Source: Patescibacteria group bacterium
GTDB lineage: Bacteria > Patescibacteriota > Minisyncoccia > Minisyncoccales > RBG-13-36-15
DNA length: 42,357 bases
Assembly: GCA_018609195.1 (NCBI GenBank)
Contig: JAHCSE010000007.1
Coordinates: 1-42,357 of the forward strand
Reading direction: 5' to 3'
This document shows, in pieces, positions 1 to 7,644 of the stretch. Under the pieces are notes generated by a model. The model ran no database searches and had not been told where the DNA came from. It worked only from the letters and a program-made list of their open reading frames with translations. The position numbers and the translations under genes are program-made. Numbering within the stretch: position 1 is the first letter of the stretch; each line of letters begins with the position of its first letter.

Positions 1-1
1 C

Positions 2-205
2 TTAATTGAATTAGTGCAGGATACTGTAAAAGAATTGAATTTGGGTGATAAGGTGAGTATTAAAATACGTCCATGGTTTTTATGGGCATGGTTTCCATTT
101 TTTCGTTATTTTGCCTGGCATCCCCCCATGCTTATCATTAATGATGAAGTAATAAGCCAAGGTATAGTTCCAAAAAAGAAACAGGTTGTCGATGCGCTTC
201 AATAG
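2..205 (+). CDS. C-terminal part of a small thioredoxin-like/redox protein, truncated by the left window edge
   Basis: Frame is open to the left edge (LIELVQDTVKEL...); the C-terminus PPMLIINDEVISQGIVPKKKQVVDAL resembles the end of thioredoxin_3-like folds. Confidence 0.45.
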   Translation, partial: LIELVQDTVKELNLGDKVSIKIRPWFLWAWFPFFRYFAWHPPMLIINDEVISQGIVPKKKQVVDALQ

Positions 206-260
206 GATTGATTGTGTGGATGTCTAACATCTATAGCCGCCCTCTTTTCAACTATCTCAA

Positions 261-290
261 ATCAAAAACGCCCATAAAGGGCGTCTTGAT
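261..290. terminator. Hairpin, possible terminator (atcaaaaacgcccataaagggcgtcttgat)
   Basis: Inverted repeat acgccc/gggcgt with A/T flanks, downstream of the left-edge CDS. Confidence 0.45.
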
Positions 291-318
291 TTGTCGGCTC
301 TGCGCTGCTACTCGAACT

Positions 319-346
319 GAGGCCTTTCGGTCACTCGAAAGGCCTC
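319..346. repeat. Perfect 11-bp-stem hairpin gaggcctttcg-gtcact-cgaaaggcctc
   Basis: Read directly; lies in an intergenic stretch with tRNA-like fragments. Confidence 0.85.
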
Positions 347-440
347 ACTAGCCTGCTCTAACCGGCAGGACTCGAACCCCTCTCGGTCGCCCTGTGTACA
401 TAAGCCTCTCGGTCGGCCTCGATACTACGCTGACTGGTGC

Positions 441-516
441 TGGCATCCGCGGTCTAGAACCTGCGTTTTAAGGGAAATTTCGGGCTGTTTTGGGCTCCCC
501 CGCCGACCCGTCTGGT
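441..516 (+). repeat. Intergenic repeat family, copy A
   Basis: tggcatccgcggtctagaacctgcgttttaagggaaatttcgggctgttttggg; matches copies at 2201 and 3868. Confidence 0.8.
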
Positions 517-526
517 CAGGCTTATT

Positions 527-1123
527 TTATACAAAACTCGCAATTTTTTTAGTTAATTCGTCTTTTCCTTCGTTTGTTTTGGCCGAATATCCTAAAACCG
601 GTATATCTCGCGCTTCTTTTTGGATTGAGGAAAGCCGTTTTCCCGCGGCGCCTTTAGTTAATTTATCAATTTTGTTTGCAATAATGACAATTTGATGTTT
701 ATTTGCCTCGAGAATTTCTATCATATCCCGATCGAGGGCAGTCAAACCGACATTAGCGTCAATAATTAAGAAAACTGCTTTGGGCCTCACATTGGAAAAC
801 TCCACATACCAAAAAATCCTTTTGATCATTTTGTTGCGCTTCAATATCGAACTCATCGCATATCCATATCCGGGAAAATCCACAAAATAGAAGGAATCAT
901 TGATGCGGAAAAAATTCGCTTCACGTGTTTTCCCCGGCATCTTGCTTGTTTTTACAAGGTCTTTCTTGCCGACTAAAGAGTTAATCACGCTTGATTTTCC
1001 CGCATTGGAACGGCCAAAAAAAGCGATGTGCGGTAAATTGTCTTCCAAACCGTAATCGTCCCCGATAACACCTTTAACAAATTCTGCTTTTGATATTTTC
1101 ATAATTCTATTTAATTCTACCAA
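527..1123 (-). CDS. engB: Ribosome biogenesis GTP-binding protein EngB/YsxC
   Basis: G1 GRSNAGKSS, G3 DFPGYGYA, G4 NKID. Real start probably MKISKAEF. Confidence 0.93.
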   Translation of the reverse strand: MVELNRIMKISKAEFVKGVIGDDYGLEDNLPHIAFFGRSNAGKSSVINSLVGKKDLVKTSKMPGKTREANFFRINDSFYFVDFPGYGYAMSSILKRNKMIKRIFWYVEFSNVRPKAVFLIIDANVGLTALDRDMIEILEANKHQIVIIANKIDKLTKGAAGKRLSSIQKEARDIPVLGYSAKTNEGKDELTKKIASFV

Positions 1124-1198
1124 AAAACCGTCTTAATGACGATTTTATATTATTTTAGCATTCTGGTAAAATAAAGATGATTAAAATACATTTTAGGT

Positions 1199-2122
1199 AT
1201 GCAATACAAAATCTTTTTTATTCTATTTGGTATATTACTCCTGGTTTTTTTATTCTCTGGGGTTAAAAAGGTTGAAGCTTCTGTCCAAGCAGAAAAAGAT
1301 AGATTGATCCAGCAAATACAAGTCCTTCAACAAAAAATTCAACATCTTCAAGCACTGATTTTAAGTTTACAATCACAACAAGAAATTACAGCTGCATCAT
1401 ATTTGGCAGTAAACCTTTCTCATAATTCAGTGGTTTTAGAGAAAAACGCTAATCAACCGTATCCTACTGCTTCTATTGCCAAGCTCATAAGCGCTGTAGT
1501 TGCTTTTGAAAATATTGATACTGACCAAACAATAACTTTAACAGAAAAAATGCTTGAGCCCTTAGGATATAGCCCATCCCTTTTTCTAGGCTTAAATGTT
1601 AGTGCAAAAAATCTTCTACAAGCCAGCCTTATTCAATCAACGAATGACGCTTCTGAATCTCTAACTTATTTTTTAGGAAAGGAAAAATTTTTGAATCTAA
1701 TGAATCAAAAAGCAAAAGAGCTCGATATGACTAATACCGTTTTTTTTGACGCTCACGGATTAAATCCCGCAAACCGCTCTACTGCCACCGACATAGCAAA
1801 ACTCTTAACTTATATTCATAAGAATCATACAGAAATTTTGAGCATTACTAAAGATAATAACTTTTGGCTTCCAGATCCAACAGGAAGATTACTTAAGTTC
1901 CAAAATGTAAATAATTTTTATGATCTTCCTGAATTTATTGGCGGAAAAACTGGCTACCTACCAGAAGCCAAGCAGACATTAGCATCGTTATTTAATGTAA
2001 ACGAAGAGCCTGTCGCCATCATCTTGCTTTATTCCAGTAATCGCCGATCTGATACATTCAAAATTATTAACCAACTCAAAAATCAAAAATCCCAAGATCA
2101 GGTCTTGGAAATTTCACTTTAG
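1199..2122 (+). CDS. D-alanyl-D-alanine carboxypeptidase-like serine hydrolase (peptidase S11), secreted, with N-terminal coiled coil
   Basis: Signal-like N-terminus; SxxK (TASIAKL), SxN (STNDASE), KTG (GGKTGYLPEA). Confidence 0.9.
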   Translation: MQYKIFFILFGILLLVFLFSGVKKVEASVQAEKDRLIQQIQVLQQKIQHLQALILSLQSQQEITAASYLAVNLSHNSVVLEKNANQPYPTASIAKLISAVVAFENIDTDQTITLTEKMLEPLGYSPSLFLGLNVSAKNLLQASLIQSTNDASESLTYFLGKEKFLNLMNQKAKELDMTNTVFFDAHGLNPANRSTATDIAKLLTYIHKNHTEILSITKDNNFWLPDPTGRLLKFQNVNNFYDLPEFIGGKTGYLPEAKQTLASLFNVNEEPVAIILLYSSNRRSDTFKIINQLKNQKSQDQVLEISL

Positions 2123-2200
2123 AATTCGCTAAGAACAGATTTGAGCTCCATAAAATATAAACATAATACATAGCCATTCTGTAGCCTTGGCGATGGATAG

Positions 2201-2277
2201 TTGGCATCCTCGGTCTAGAACCTGGGTTTTAAGAGGAATTTGGGCGGTTTTTAAGAGTGTCTCATAACGCGTCTCGG
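2201..2277 (+). repeat. Intergenic repeat family, copy B
   Basis: ttggcatcctcggtctagaacctgggttttaagaggaatttgggcggtttttaagagtgtctcataacgcgtctcggt. Confidence 0.85.
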
Positions 2278-2304
2278 TCCTCCTTCGCTAAAGCTACGGA
2301 CGGA
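2278..2304 (-). repeat. Short palindromic element, GCGAAGGAGGA family
   Basis: Minus strand TCCGTCCGTAGCTTTAGCGAAGGAGGA; related copies at 39289, 41171 and 26169. Confidence 0.75.
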
Positions 2305-2382
2305 TAAATCGAGGCTGTTTTAAAACTATAACAACAGTCAAAAATATCTAAAATTAGCGGCGATAAATTTCAAGCAGAAATG

Positions 2383-2408
2383 AAAAATCCCCTTATGGGG
2401 ATTTTTTC
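2383..2408 (-). terminator. Intrinsic terminator for the RRM gene
   Basis: aaaaatccccttatggggattttttc hairpin; T-run on the minus strand. Confidence 0.85.
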
Positions 2409-2415
2409 AACTTTC

Positions 2416-2736
2416 TTACCAGCGATCTCTTCGGTTTCCGCCGAACCCTCGATTTCCGCGATTAAATCCATCTCTTCGAGGACGAGACTCTAAAGGTTTA
2501 GCTTCGTTTACTGTAACGTTTTTTCCGTCAATCTCTTTCCCATTGAACATTTCAGTGGCTTTTTGAGCTTCTTCTTCAGAAGACATTTCAACAAAACCAA
2601 ATCCCTTTGAACGGCCGGACATTTTATCGATAATCACAGTTGCCGATTCAACAGTTCCAGCCTGAGAAAAAGTCTCTTTTAAAGTCGCTTCGGTGGTTTC
2701 GTAAGATAATCCACCGACAAACAATTTTTTTGCCAT
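2416..2736 (-). CDS. RNA-binding protein with one RRM domain and RG-rich tail
   Basis: RNP2 KLFVGGLSY and RNP1 KGFGFVEM; C-terminal GFNRGNRGFGGNRR. Confidence 0.93.
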   Translation of the reverse strand: MAKKLFVGGLSYETTEATLKETFSQAGTVESATVIIDKMSGRSKGFGFVEMSSEEEAQKATEMFNGKEIDGKNVTVNEAKPLESRPRRDGFNRGNRGFGGNRRDRW

Positions 2737-3034
2737 AATACAAGCGAAGTGAAAATTATCTCTAGAATTATAATTTTGTAGTAAAAAATATCCCTAGAGG
2801 TATAATTGTTCCTTACACTATTTATTTACAAGTAAGCCGACCGCTGTTTTTCTTCTCTTTCAAAGCTTACATAATTAATAAATACGTAAGGAAAGGAAAA
2901 TTAACAGAAACTTACCTTATTATAATAGCTTACTGTCGACAAAAAGTCAAGTGGTTATTTTTTATTTCTGTGTTTTTTCAAAAATCTGCGATGTTTTGTT
3001 CTGTTTCTATTTCTATTCGGGTTGTGTGAGTTTT

Positions 3035-3250
3035 TTATATTTTCTCCTTCTTAATTTTTTCTTTTTCTCCTGATGGTAAAGAAGTAAGCCATGAAATAAA
3101 TGGCCTCCGAAGTTTATCTATAGGCCAGTCATCGTTTTTAAAGAGTGATGCCTTATCTATTCTAAAACGAGAAAGTAAAGCTATTGTAACTTGCAGATTT
3201 AAAGGAGATAATCTGTTATGTTCTGATAAAAATTGTTCTTTTGTAGCCAT
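3035..3250 (-). CDS. Hypothetical protein (MATKEQFLSEHNRLSPLNL...), start probably at 3250
   Basis: The longer ORF start (3289) would translate a terminator-like hairpin; the internal ATG at 3250 is more natural. Confidence 0.4.
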   Translation of the reverse strand: MATKEQFLSEHNRLSPLNLQVTIALLSRFRIDKASLFKNDDWPIDKLRRPFISWLTSLPSGEKEKIKKEKI

Positions 3251-3261
3251 TTTAAAATAAA

Positions 3262-3286
3262 AAGCAACTCTTAATCGCATGAGTTG
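3262..3286 (-). terminator. Terminator-like hairpin directly upstream of the 3250 start
   Basis: Minus strand GCAACTC...GAGTTGCTTTTTATTTT. Confidence 0.55.
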
Positions 3287-3431
3287 CAAATAGCATTATT
3301 TATTATCCATCCGGAATAACAAATATACCTATTTGTGATCCAGGCTCTCAACTGGTTCTATCTTACATTAATTCTTTCAAAAAATCAACCCTTGAATTAA
3401 AAAACCGCCTTCTTGGCGATTGATAAAAAGA

Positions 3432-3465
3432 ATTACGTATTAAATTACGTAATTTAATACGTAAT
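3432..3465. repeat. Perfect 34-bp palindrome attacgtattaaattacgtaatttaatacgtaat
   Basis: Identical to its own reverse complement; contains three TACGTA/TACGT cores. Confidence 0.95.
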
Positions 3466-3547
3466 AAAATTGCTCCGAGGACTGGACGATGTTAGAACCT
3501 CGCTTATTGTTCTTTGACAATTCTTTTAAACAACCGTCGTAAGATAT

Positions 3548-3576
3548 TTGACAAGTGATTTGCGCTTTTATATACT
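3548..3576 (+). promoter_or_regulatory. Sigma-70-type promoter TTGACA-17 nt-TATACT
   Basis: ttgacaagtgatttgcgcttttatatact; 17-nt spacer. Confidence 0.8.
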
Positions 3577-3615
3577 ATTGCTATAGTTCCTATTCAAAAG
3601 AAAGGAGGATGCGTC

Positions 3616-3771
3616 ATGGATATGACTGCCAAAGAGCTGGCTAACTACATCCTGAGGCTCATCAAGGAAGGAAAGCTCGCTCCTGATGCATACGTATCTA
3701 CTGCAGAAGGATTTGCTGTGTGGGAACAGAACATCCAAATCCGAGAAAATGGAAAAAGACTCATTCTGTAA
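3616..3771 (+). CDS. 51-aa small protein MDMTAKELANYILRLIKEGKLAPDAYVSTAEGFAVWEQNIQIRENGKRLIL (absent from the ORF track)
   Basis: Preceded by aaaggagg Shine-Dalgarno and a consensus promoter, followed by a terminator. Confidence 0.8.
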   Translation: MDMTAKELANYILRLIKEGKLAPDAYVSTAEGFAVWEQNIQIRENGKRLIL

Positions 3772-3802
3772 CTCCTCTACGTGCAGAGGAACTTGCTAGA
3801 AG

Positions 3803-3841
3803 GTCCCGCTTCTTTACGACTTACTGAGGCGGGACTTTTTT
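3803..3841 (+). terminator. Intrinsic terminator of the 51-aa ORF unit
   Basis: gtcccgc...gcgggac followed by ttttttat. Confidence 0.9.
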
Positions 3842-3867
3842 ATGTATTTAAACAGGGCTCCCGTAGT

Positions 3868-3936
3868 CGGTCTAGAACCTGCGTTTTAAGGGGGAATTCG
3901 GTGGCTTTCAAGGGTGTCTCATAACGCGTCTCGGTT
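3868..3936 (+). repeat. Intergenic repeat family, copy C
   Basis: cggtctagaacctgcgttttaagggggaattcggtggctttcaagggtgtctcataacgcgtctcggt. Confidence 0.85.
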
Positions 3937-4022
3937 GGGGTTAAGAACTAAAATTTAAGTCTCCTTCCCGTTTATAATCATAATCCTCTTTTAAACAAAA
4001 ATACTTTTGTTTAGTTTTTTTA

Positions 4023-5312
4023 TTAGCCTTTTTTAATCTTATGCGATTTTTCAACCCTTTTATAAAGTTTAAATAGTTCTTGCTGACTTATAAATATAAG
4101 AGGAGAGACGTTTTGTATTTCTTTCAATAATACTTTAATACGACTTTCGCTATATAAAGATTTAACATTAGAAAGCCGTTCTATAAGTAAAAATGCTTCT
4201 TCGTTAGAGAGATTTTTTTTATTATGTTTATCAAAAAAATAATCTGCTGCTGCTTTTATTCCATTAGTATTTTCTGCAAATCTAACAGCTGATAAATATA
4301 TATTTAGTATTTCTTCTTTCGTAAACTTTTTATCTAACCAAAATAATGAAAGGAGAATCTCTATAATTTTCCTTCTGATGAATTTATTATAATCTTCAGC
4401 TTGTATAAATAGAGTTCTAGCAAGTTGCATCGTTAAAGTAGAACCACCACTTTTTAAATAACCCTTTCTTAATCTAAAATAAGAAAAATTTGATAAAAAT
4501 CCTCTTATTAAAGCTCTAAAATCAATTCCTCTATGTTCATAAAATCTTTTATCCTCGATTGCTATTAAGATTTTTTTTATATTTAATCTATTTATTTCAA
4601 GACGATCAAGTTCATTAACAGATAATTTTGCTCTATAGATTATATACTCAAAGTTTTTAACCAAACGTAGTCCAATAATGGACGATAAAACTTTAATAAA
4701 TGAAAGCCAGAATGTTTCATGTGTATCATATAATTTTTTTCTGAATTGATATGTAAAAAATCCAGAAACTAGAATATTAAAGTAATACCAAGGGATATAA
4801 AAATTATGGAATACAATATATAAAATTACATTAATTGAAATCAATAATATCCAAAAAGGAAAACTTATTAGATTAATCCAACCGGGAAACATCTTGATCG
4901 CAAAAGGATTAGTTGCCCCTTCAATTCGCCAATTTGGTAATACTAATTGCAAACTTCCATAATCCAGCCCTAAAATTTTTCTTAAAATAATAGTTTTGCG
5001 TACATTTAAAATGATAGTTTTCTGTAGTTCTGTAAAATAAACAAGAAGTATAAAACTAAAAGATGTATATAATAATACTATTAAATGTAAGTAATTCGGC
5101 AAAAAATTTCCTAATTTAATAACATCGTTAGTTTCATAAAATCTCAAGAATAATGTAAAGGATATCGCAACAATTCCAAGAAGAATATTTGATAATTGCC
5201 CAAAAAGTTGGCTTTGAGTATTTGCTATTCTTTGGGCATTTTCGAATTCTCTTAAAACAACATCTCTCTCCTTATACCTATATGTAGGATAATGTTGATG
5301 AAAATTGTCCAT
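4023..5312 (-). CDS. Membrane-anchored peptidoglycan glycosyltransferase (GT51) without a transpeptidase domain
   Basis: EDKRFYEHRGIDFRALIRG...GGSTLTMQLARTLF GT51 motifs; several hydrophobic segments in the N-terminal half. Confidence 0.85.
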   Translation of the reverse strand: MDNFHQHYPTYRYKERDVVLREFENAQRIANTQSQLFGQLSNILLGIVAISFTLFLRFYETNDVIKLGNFLPNYLHLIVLLYTSFSFILLVYFTELQKTIILNVRKTIILRKILGLDYGSLQLVLPNWRIEGATNPFAIKMFPGWINLISFPFWILLISINVILYIVFHNFYIPWYYFNILVSGFFTYQFRKKLYDTHETFWLSFIKVLSSIIGLRLVKNFEYIIYRAKLSVNELDRLEINRLNIKKILIAIEDKRFYEHRGIDFRALIRGFLSNFSYFRLRKGYLKSGGSTLTMQLARTLFIQAEDYNKFIRRKIIEILLSLFWLDKKFTKEEILNIYLSAVRFAENTNGIKAAADYFFDKHNKKNLSNEEAFLLIERLSNVKSLYSESRIKVLLKEIQNVSPLIFISQQELFKLYKRVEKSHKIKKG

Positions 5313-5344
5313 TATTATTTAAATCTAAATATTGTGATATTATA

Positions 5345-5374
5345 CCAAAAAATCGCCTTTTTGGCGATTTTTTA
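5345..5374 (-). terminator. Intrinsic terminator downstream of tRNA-Gln
   Basis: aaaaaatcgcctttttggcgatttttt. Confidence 0.8.
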
Positions 5375-5379
5375 ACTAT

Positions 5380-5421
5380 CTCGGTCTCTCGAACCGAGTA
5401 CAAGGTTTTAATTCGGTGACT
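5380..5421 (+). repeat. Possible divergent copy D of the intergenic repeat
   Basis: ctcggtctctcgaaccgagtacaaggttttaattcggtgac compared with cggtctagaacctgcgttttaagggggaattcggtggc. Confidence 0.4.
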
Positions 5422-5468
5422 GGGGCTGGCACAGAACCATACGGTTCGTGCCTAGCCACGCACCGAAT
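5411..5468. repeat. Nested palindromic element flanking the tRNA-Gln 3' side
   Basis: ATTCGGTG/CACCGAAT outer stem with GGCTGGCAC...GTGCCTAGCC and AACC-atac-GGTT inside. Confidence 0.8.
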
Positions 5469-5479
5469 GGTGCTGTGGC

Positions 5480-5548
5480 TGCGGGGCTTGGATTCGAACC
5501 AAGATTAGTTGGACCAAAACCAACCGTCCTACCGTTAGACTACCCCGC
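5480..5548 (-). tRNA. tRNA-Gln(TTG), CCA not encoded
   Basis: GCGGGGTAGTCTAACGGTAGGACGGTTGGTTTTGGTCCAACTAATCTTGGTTCGAATCCAAGCCCCGCA; anticodon loop TTTTGGT. Confidence 0.93.
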
Positions 5549-5789
5549 ATTGGTTAATTTTTTTCATCAACTCCTTTTTACCTTTTGCAGTTTTATAATA
5601 TCTTTCTTTACTAAACGCTTGATGTTTTTCGGAATATTCTTCTTTGAATATTAGATTAAGTGGTTTTCTATGTTTAGTCGATTGAACTTTTCCTGAATTA
5701 TGCTCGGATACTCTCTTATTTAAATTAGAAGTACATCCTATATAAAAATTATTATCCTTTAAACTTTTGAGAATATAAACTATATACAT
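5535..5789 (-). CDS. GIY-YIG family endonuclease; ORF ends inside the tRNA-Gln gene
   Basis: MYIVYILKSLKDNNFYIGCTSNLNKRVSEHNSGKVQSTKHRKP; ORF track start at 5840 is an over-extension. Confidence 0.88.
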   Translation of the reverse strand: MYIVYILKSLKDNNFYIGCTSNLNKRVSEHNSGKVQSTKHRKPLNLIFKEEYSEKHQAFSKERYYKTAKGKKELMKKINQCGVV

Positions 5790-5796
5790 ACAAATT

Positions 5797-5874
5797 AGTC
5801 CTACCGTTAGCCTCGCCCATAGGCTCTGCCCGTGGGGCAACGCCCTAGGGCTACGGCCGAGGGACTACCCCGCA
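5797..5874 (-). other. Duplicated 5' half of tRNA-Gln, split by a 53-nt GC-rich palindromic insert
   Basis: Minus strand TGCGGGGTAGTC-[53 nt]-CTAACGGTAGGAC; joined, it equals the first ~23 nt of the intact tRNA-Gln. Confidence 0.88.
5811..5863. repeat. 53-nt palindromic insert in the tRNA fragment
   Basis: cctcgcccataggctctgcccgtggggcaacgccctagggctacggccgaggg; CCTCG/CGAGG, CCATAG/CTACGG and TGCCC/GGGCA stems. Confidence 0.8.
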
Positions 5875-5880
5875 ATGCGC

Positions 5881-6981
5881 CTATTGCTCTTTTTGTGTTG
5901 CTTCTATTGTAGCTAATTCTAAAGGTAATTGAGGGATTGAGGAGTATTTCATTTTATTTTCAGCCTCCAGAAAGAGAGTTAAAATCTGACTCAGGTCTGC
6001 TTCTTTGAAAGTAAAAGCTTGGTTTTTTAGCTTTTGGTGTTCCTCCTTGGTTAAGCCGGAAATCACAGGGTTTGCGAGATCAGGATTTATTTTTATAATT
6101 AAAATTTGTCTTAAATATTTAATTAAGGCTTTCGTAAATTCCTGGGGATCTAAACTTCGATTAAATGTTTCTTGTAAAAACGTAACGGCTTTTGGAGTCT
6201 CTTTTTTTGAAAGGAAATCAACAAATTGGCTCACCAAGACAGTATCAACAATTCCCAGTAAATCCTTGATATCTTCTGTTTTGATTTCTTTTTCCTTTCC
6301 TGAAAAAGTGATAACCTGATCTAACAAGCTTTCTGCATCCCGGAAAGAGCCTCCGGAATTGAGAGCAATTAACTCCAAAGCTCCCTTCTCGATTTTTAGA
6401 CTTTCCTTTTTGGAAATAATTCCCAATCTTTTTAAAATTTCAGGCAGAGTTAATTTTCGAAAATCAAATCTCTGGCACCTGGAAATAATAGTTGGAATCA
6501 TTTTATGAATTTCGGTGGTGGCTAAGATAAAAATGGCATGGGCCGGCGGTTCTTCTAAAGTTTTCAAAAGGGCATTGGCAGCTTCTTTTGTAATTTGATG
6601 ACTCTCATCGATTATATATACTTTATATTTTGATTTTGAAGGAACAAATCTTATTCCCTCTCTTAATTCTCTTATTTCATCGATTCCCCTGTGCGAGGCG
6701 GCATCAATTTCAATTAAATCCAAAGAGCTGCTTTGATTTATTTCAAGACAGGATTGGCATTTATTGCAAGGCTCGAAATCTTTCTTATCCTCACAATTTA
6801 CAGCTTTGGCTAAAAGACGGGCAATAGTGGTTTTCCCACTTCCTCTTGGGCCAGAAAATAGATAGGCATGGGAAACTATTCCAGCAGAAACGGCATTGGT
6901 GAGAGTTTGAACCACATGTTCTTGACCGACAATCTCAGAAAAGGTTTGCGGCCGATATTTGCGGTATAAAACTAGTGACAT
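5881..6981 (-). CDS. dnaX: DNA polymerase III subunit gamma/tau
   Basis: LYRKYRPQTFSEIVGQEHVV, Walker A GPRGSGKTT, Cys zinc motif, TTEIHKMIPTIISRCQRF. Confidence 0.96.
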   Translation of the reverse strand: MSLVLYRKYRPQTFSEIVGQEHVVQTLTNAVSAGIVSHAYLFSGPRGSGKTTIARLLAKAVNCEDKKDFEPCNKCQSCLEINQSSSLDLIEIDAASHRGIDEIRELREGIRFVPSKSKYKVYIIDESHQITKEAANALLKTLEEPPAHAIFILATTEIHKMIPTIISRCQRFDFRKLTLPEILKRLGIISKKESLKIEKGALELIALNSGGSFRDAESLLDQVITFSGKEKEIKTEDIKDLLGIVDTVLVSQFVDFLSKKETPKAVTFLQETFNRSLDPQEFTKALIKYLRQILIIKINPDLANPVISGLTKEEHQKLKNQAFTFKEADLSQILTLFLEAENKMKYSSIPQLPLELATIEATQKEQ

Positions 6982-6998
6982 ATTTTGTGAAGTAAAAC

Positions 6999-7595
6999 TT
7001 ACTTTTTAAAAACTATAAATTTATAGCCGATGAAATTCCAGATTATGGTACTAAAAGCTGCAATGATAGCTCCAATATTGGCCCAGATTTTTTCTGAAAT
7101 ACCAAACTGAGCGCCAAATACATTCACTATATAGGATGCTACCCCCACGTTGATTATCAAACCACCTAAGGTTACCGCAAAGAATTGACTAAATTCCTTG
7201 CGCATCCCTACTTTCTCCATTTTTTCAAAAGCCCAGAATTTATCTCCAAAATATTTACTACTGGTGGCAATGAGGAAGGAAACCCCTTTGAAGACAGAAA
7301 AGTAAATTCCCGTTGCAATACCGAAAATCCAGAAGAGGAGATTTAATAGGGCAATATCTACTACGGTGGCTAAAGCTCCGATCAAGAAAAATTTAGCTAT
7401 TTGGTAAACAAACAGAAATTTTTTGCCGATTAAGAAAGCTATCCAAAGCCCCAGGACTGAGAGAATTGGGAATAAAATAAGTAAGGCCAAAGACAATATT
7501 CCTATTTCCACCTCTAGATTTTTCAAAATCCCAAAGAAAAACCAGGCAACTATTTCTCCAATAATAAGAGCAAGAATAATATCAATCTTTTTCAT
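6999..7595 (-). CDS. GtrA-like family membrane protein, paralog 1
   Basis: FLIGALATVVDIALLNLLFWIFG...KYFGDKFWAFE; ~198 aa with multiple TM segments. Confidence 0.8.
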   Translation of the reverse strand: MKKIDIILALIIGEIVAWFFFGILKNLEVEIGILSLALLILFPILSVLGLWIAFLIGKKFLFVYQIAKFFLIGALATVVDIALLNLLFWIFGIATGIYFSVFKGVSFLIATSSKYFGDKFWAFEKMEKVGMRKEFSQFFAVTLGGLIINVGVASYIVNVFGAQFGISEKIWANIGAIIAAFSTIIWNFIGYKFIVFKK

Positions 7596-7644
7596 TCTCT
7601 GGTCGATATTCTCTGTATAATATCAGCGACATGCCAATATTTTA

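Noticed and set aside
3475-3512. Possible extra copy of the intergenic repeat (gatgttagaacctcgcttattg)
   Set aside because: Only the short tagaacct core matches; not enough to support a copy.
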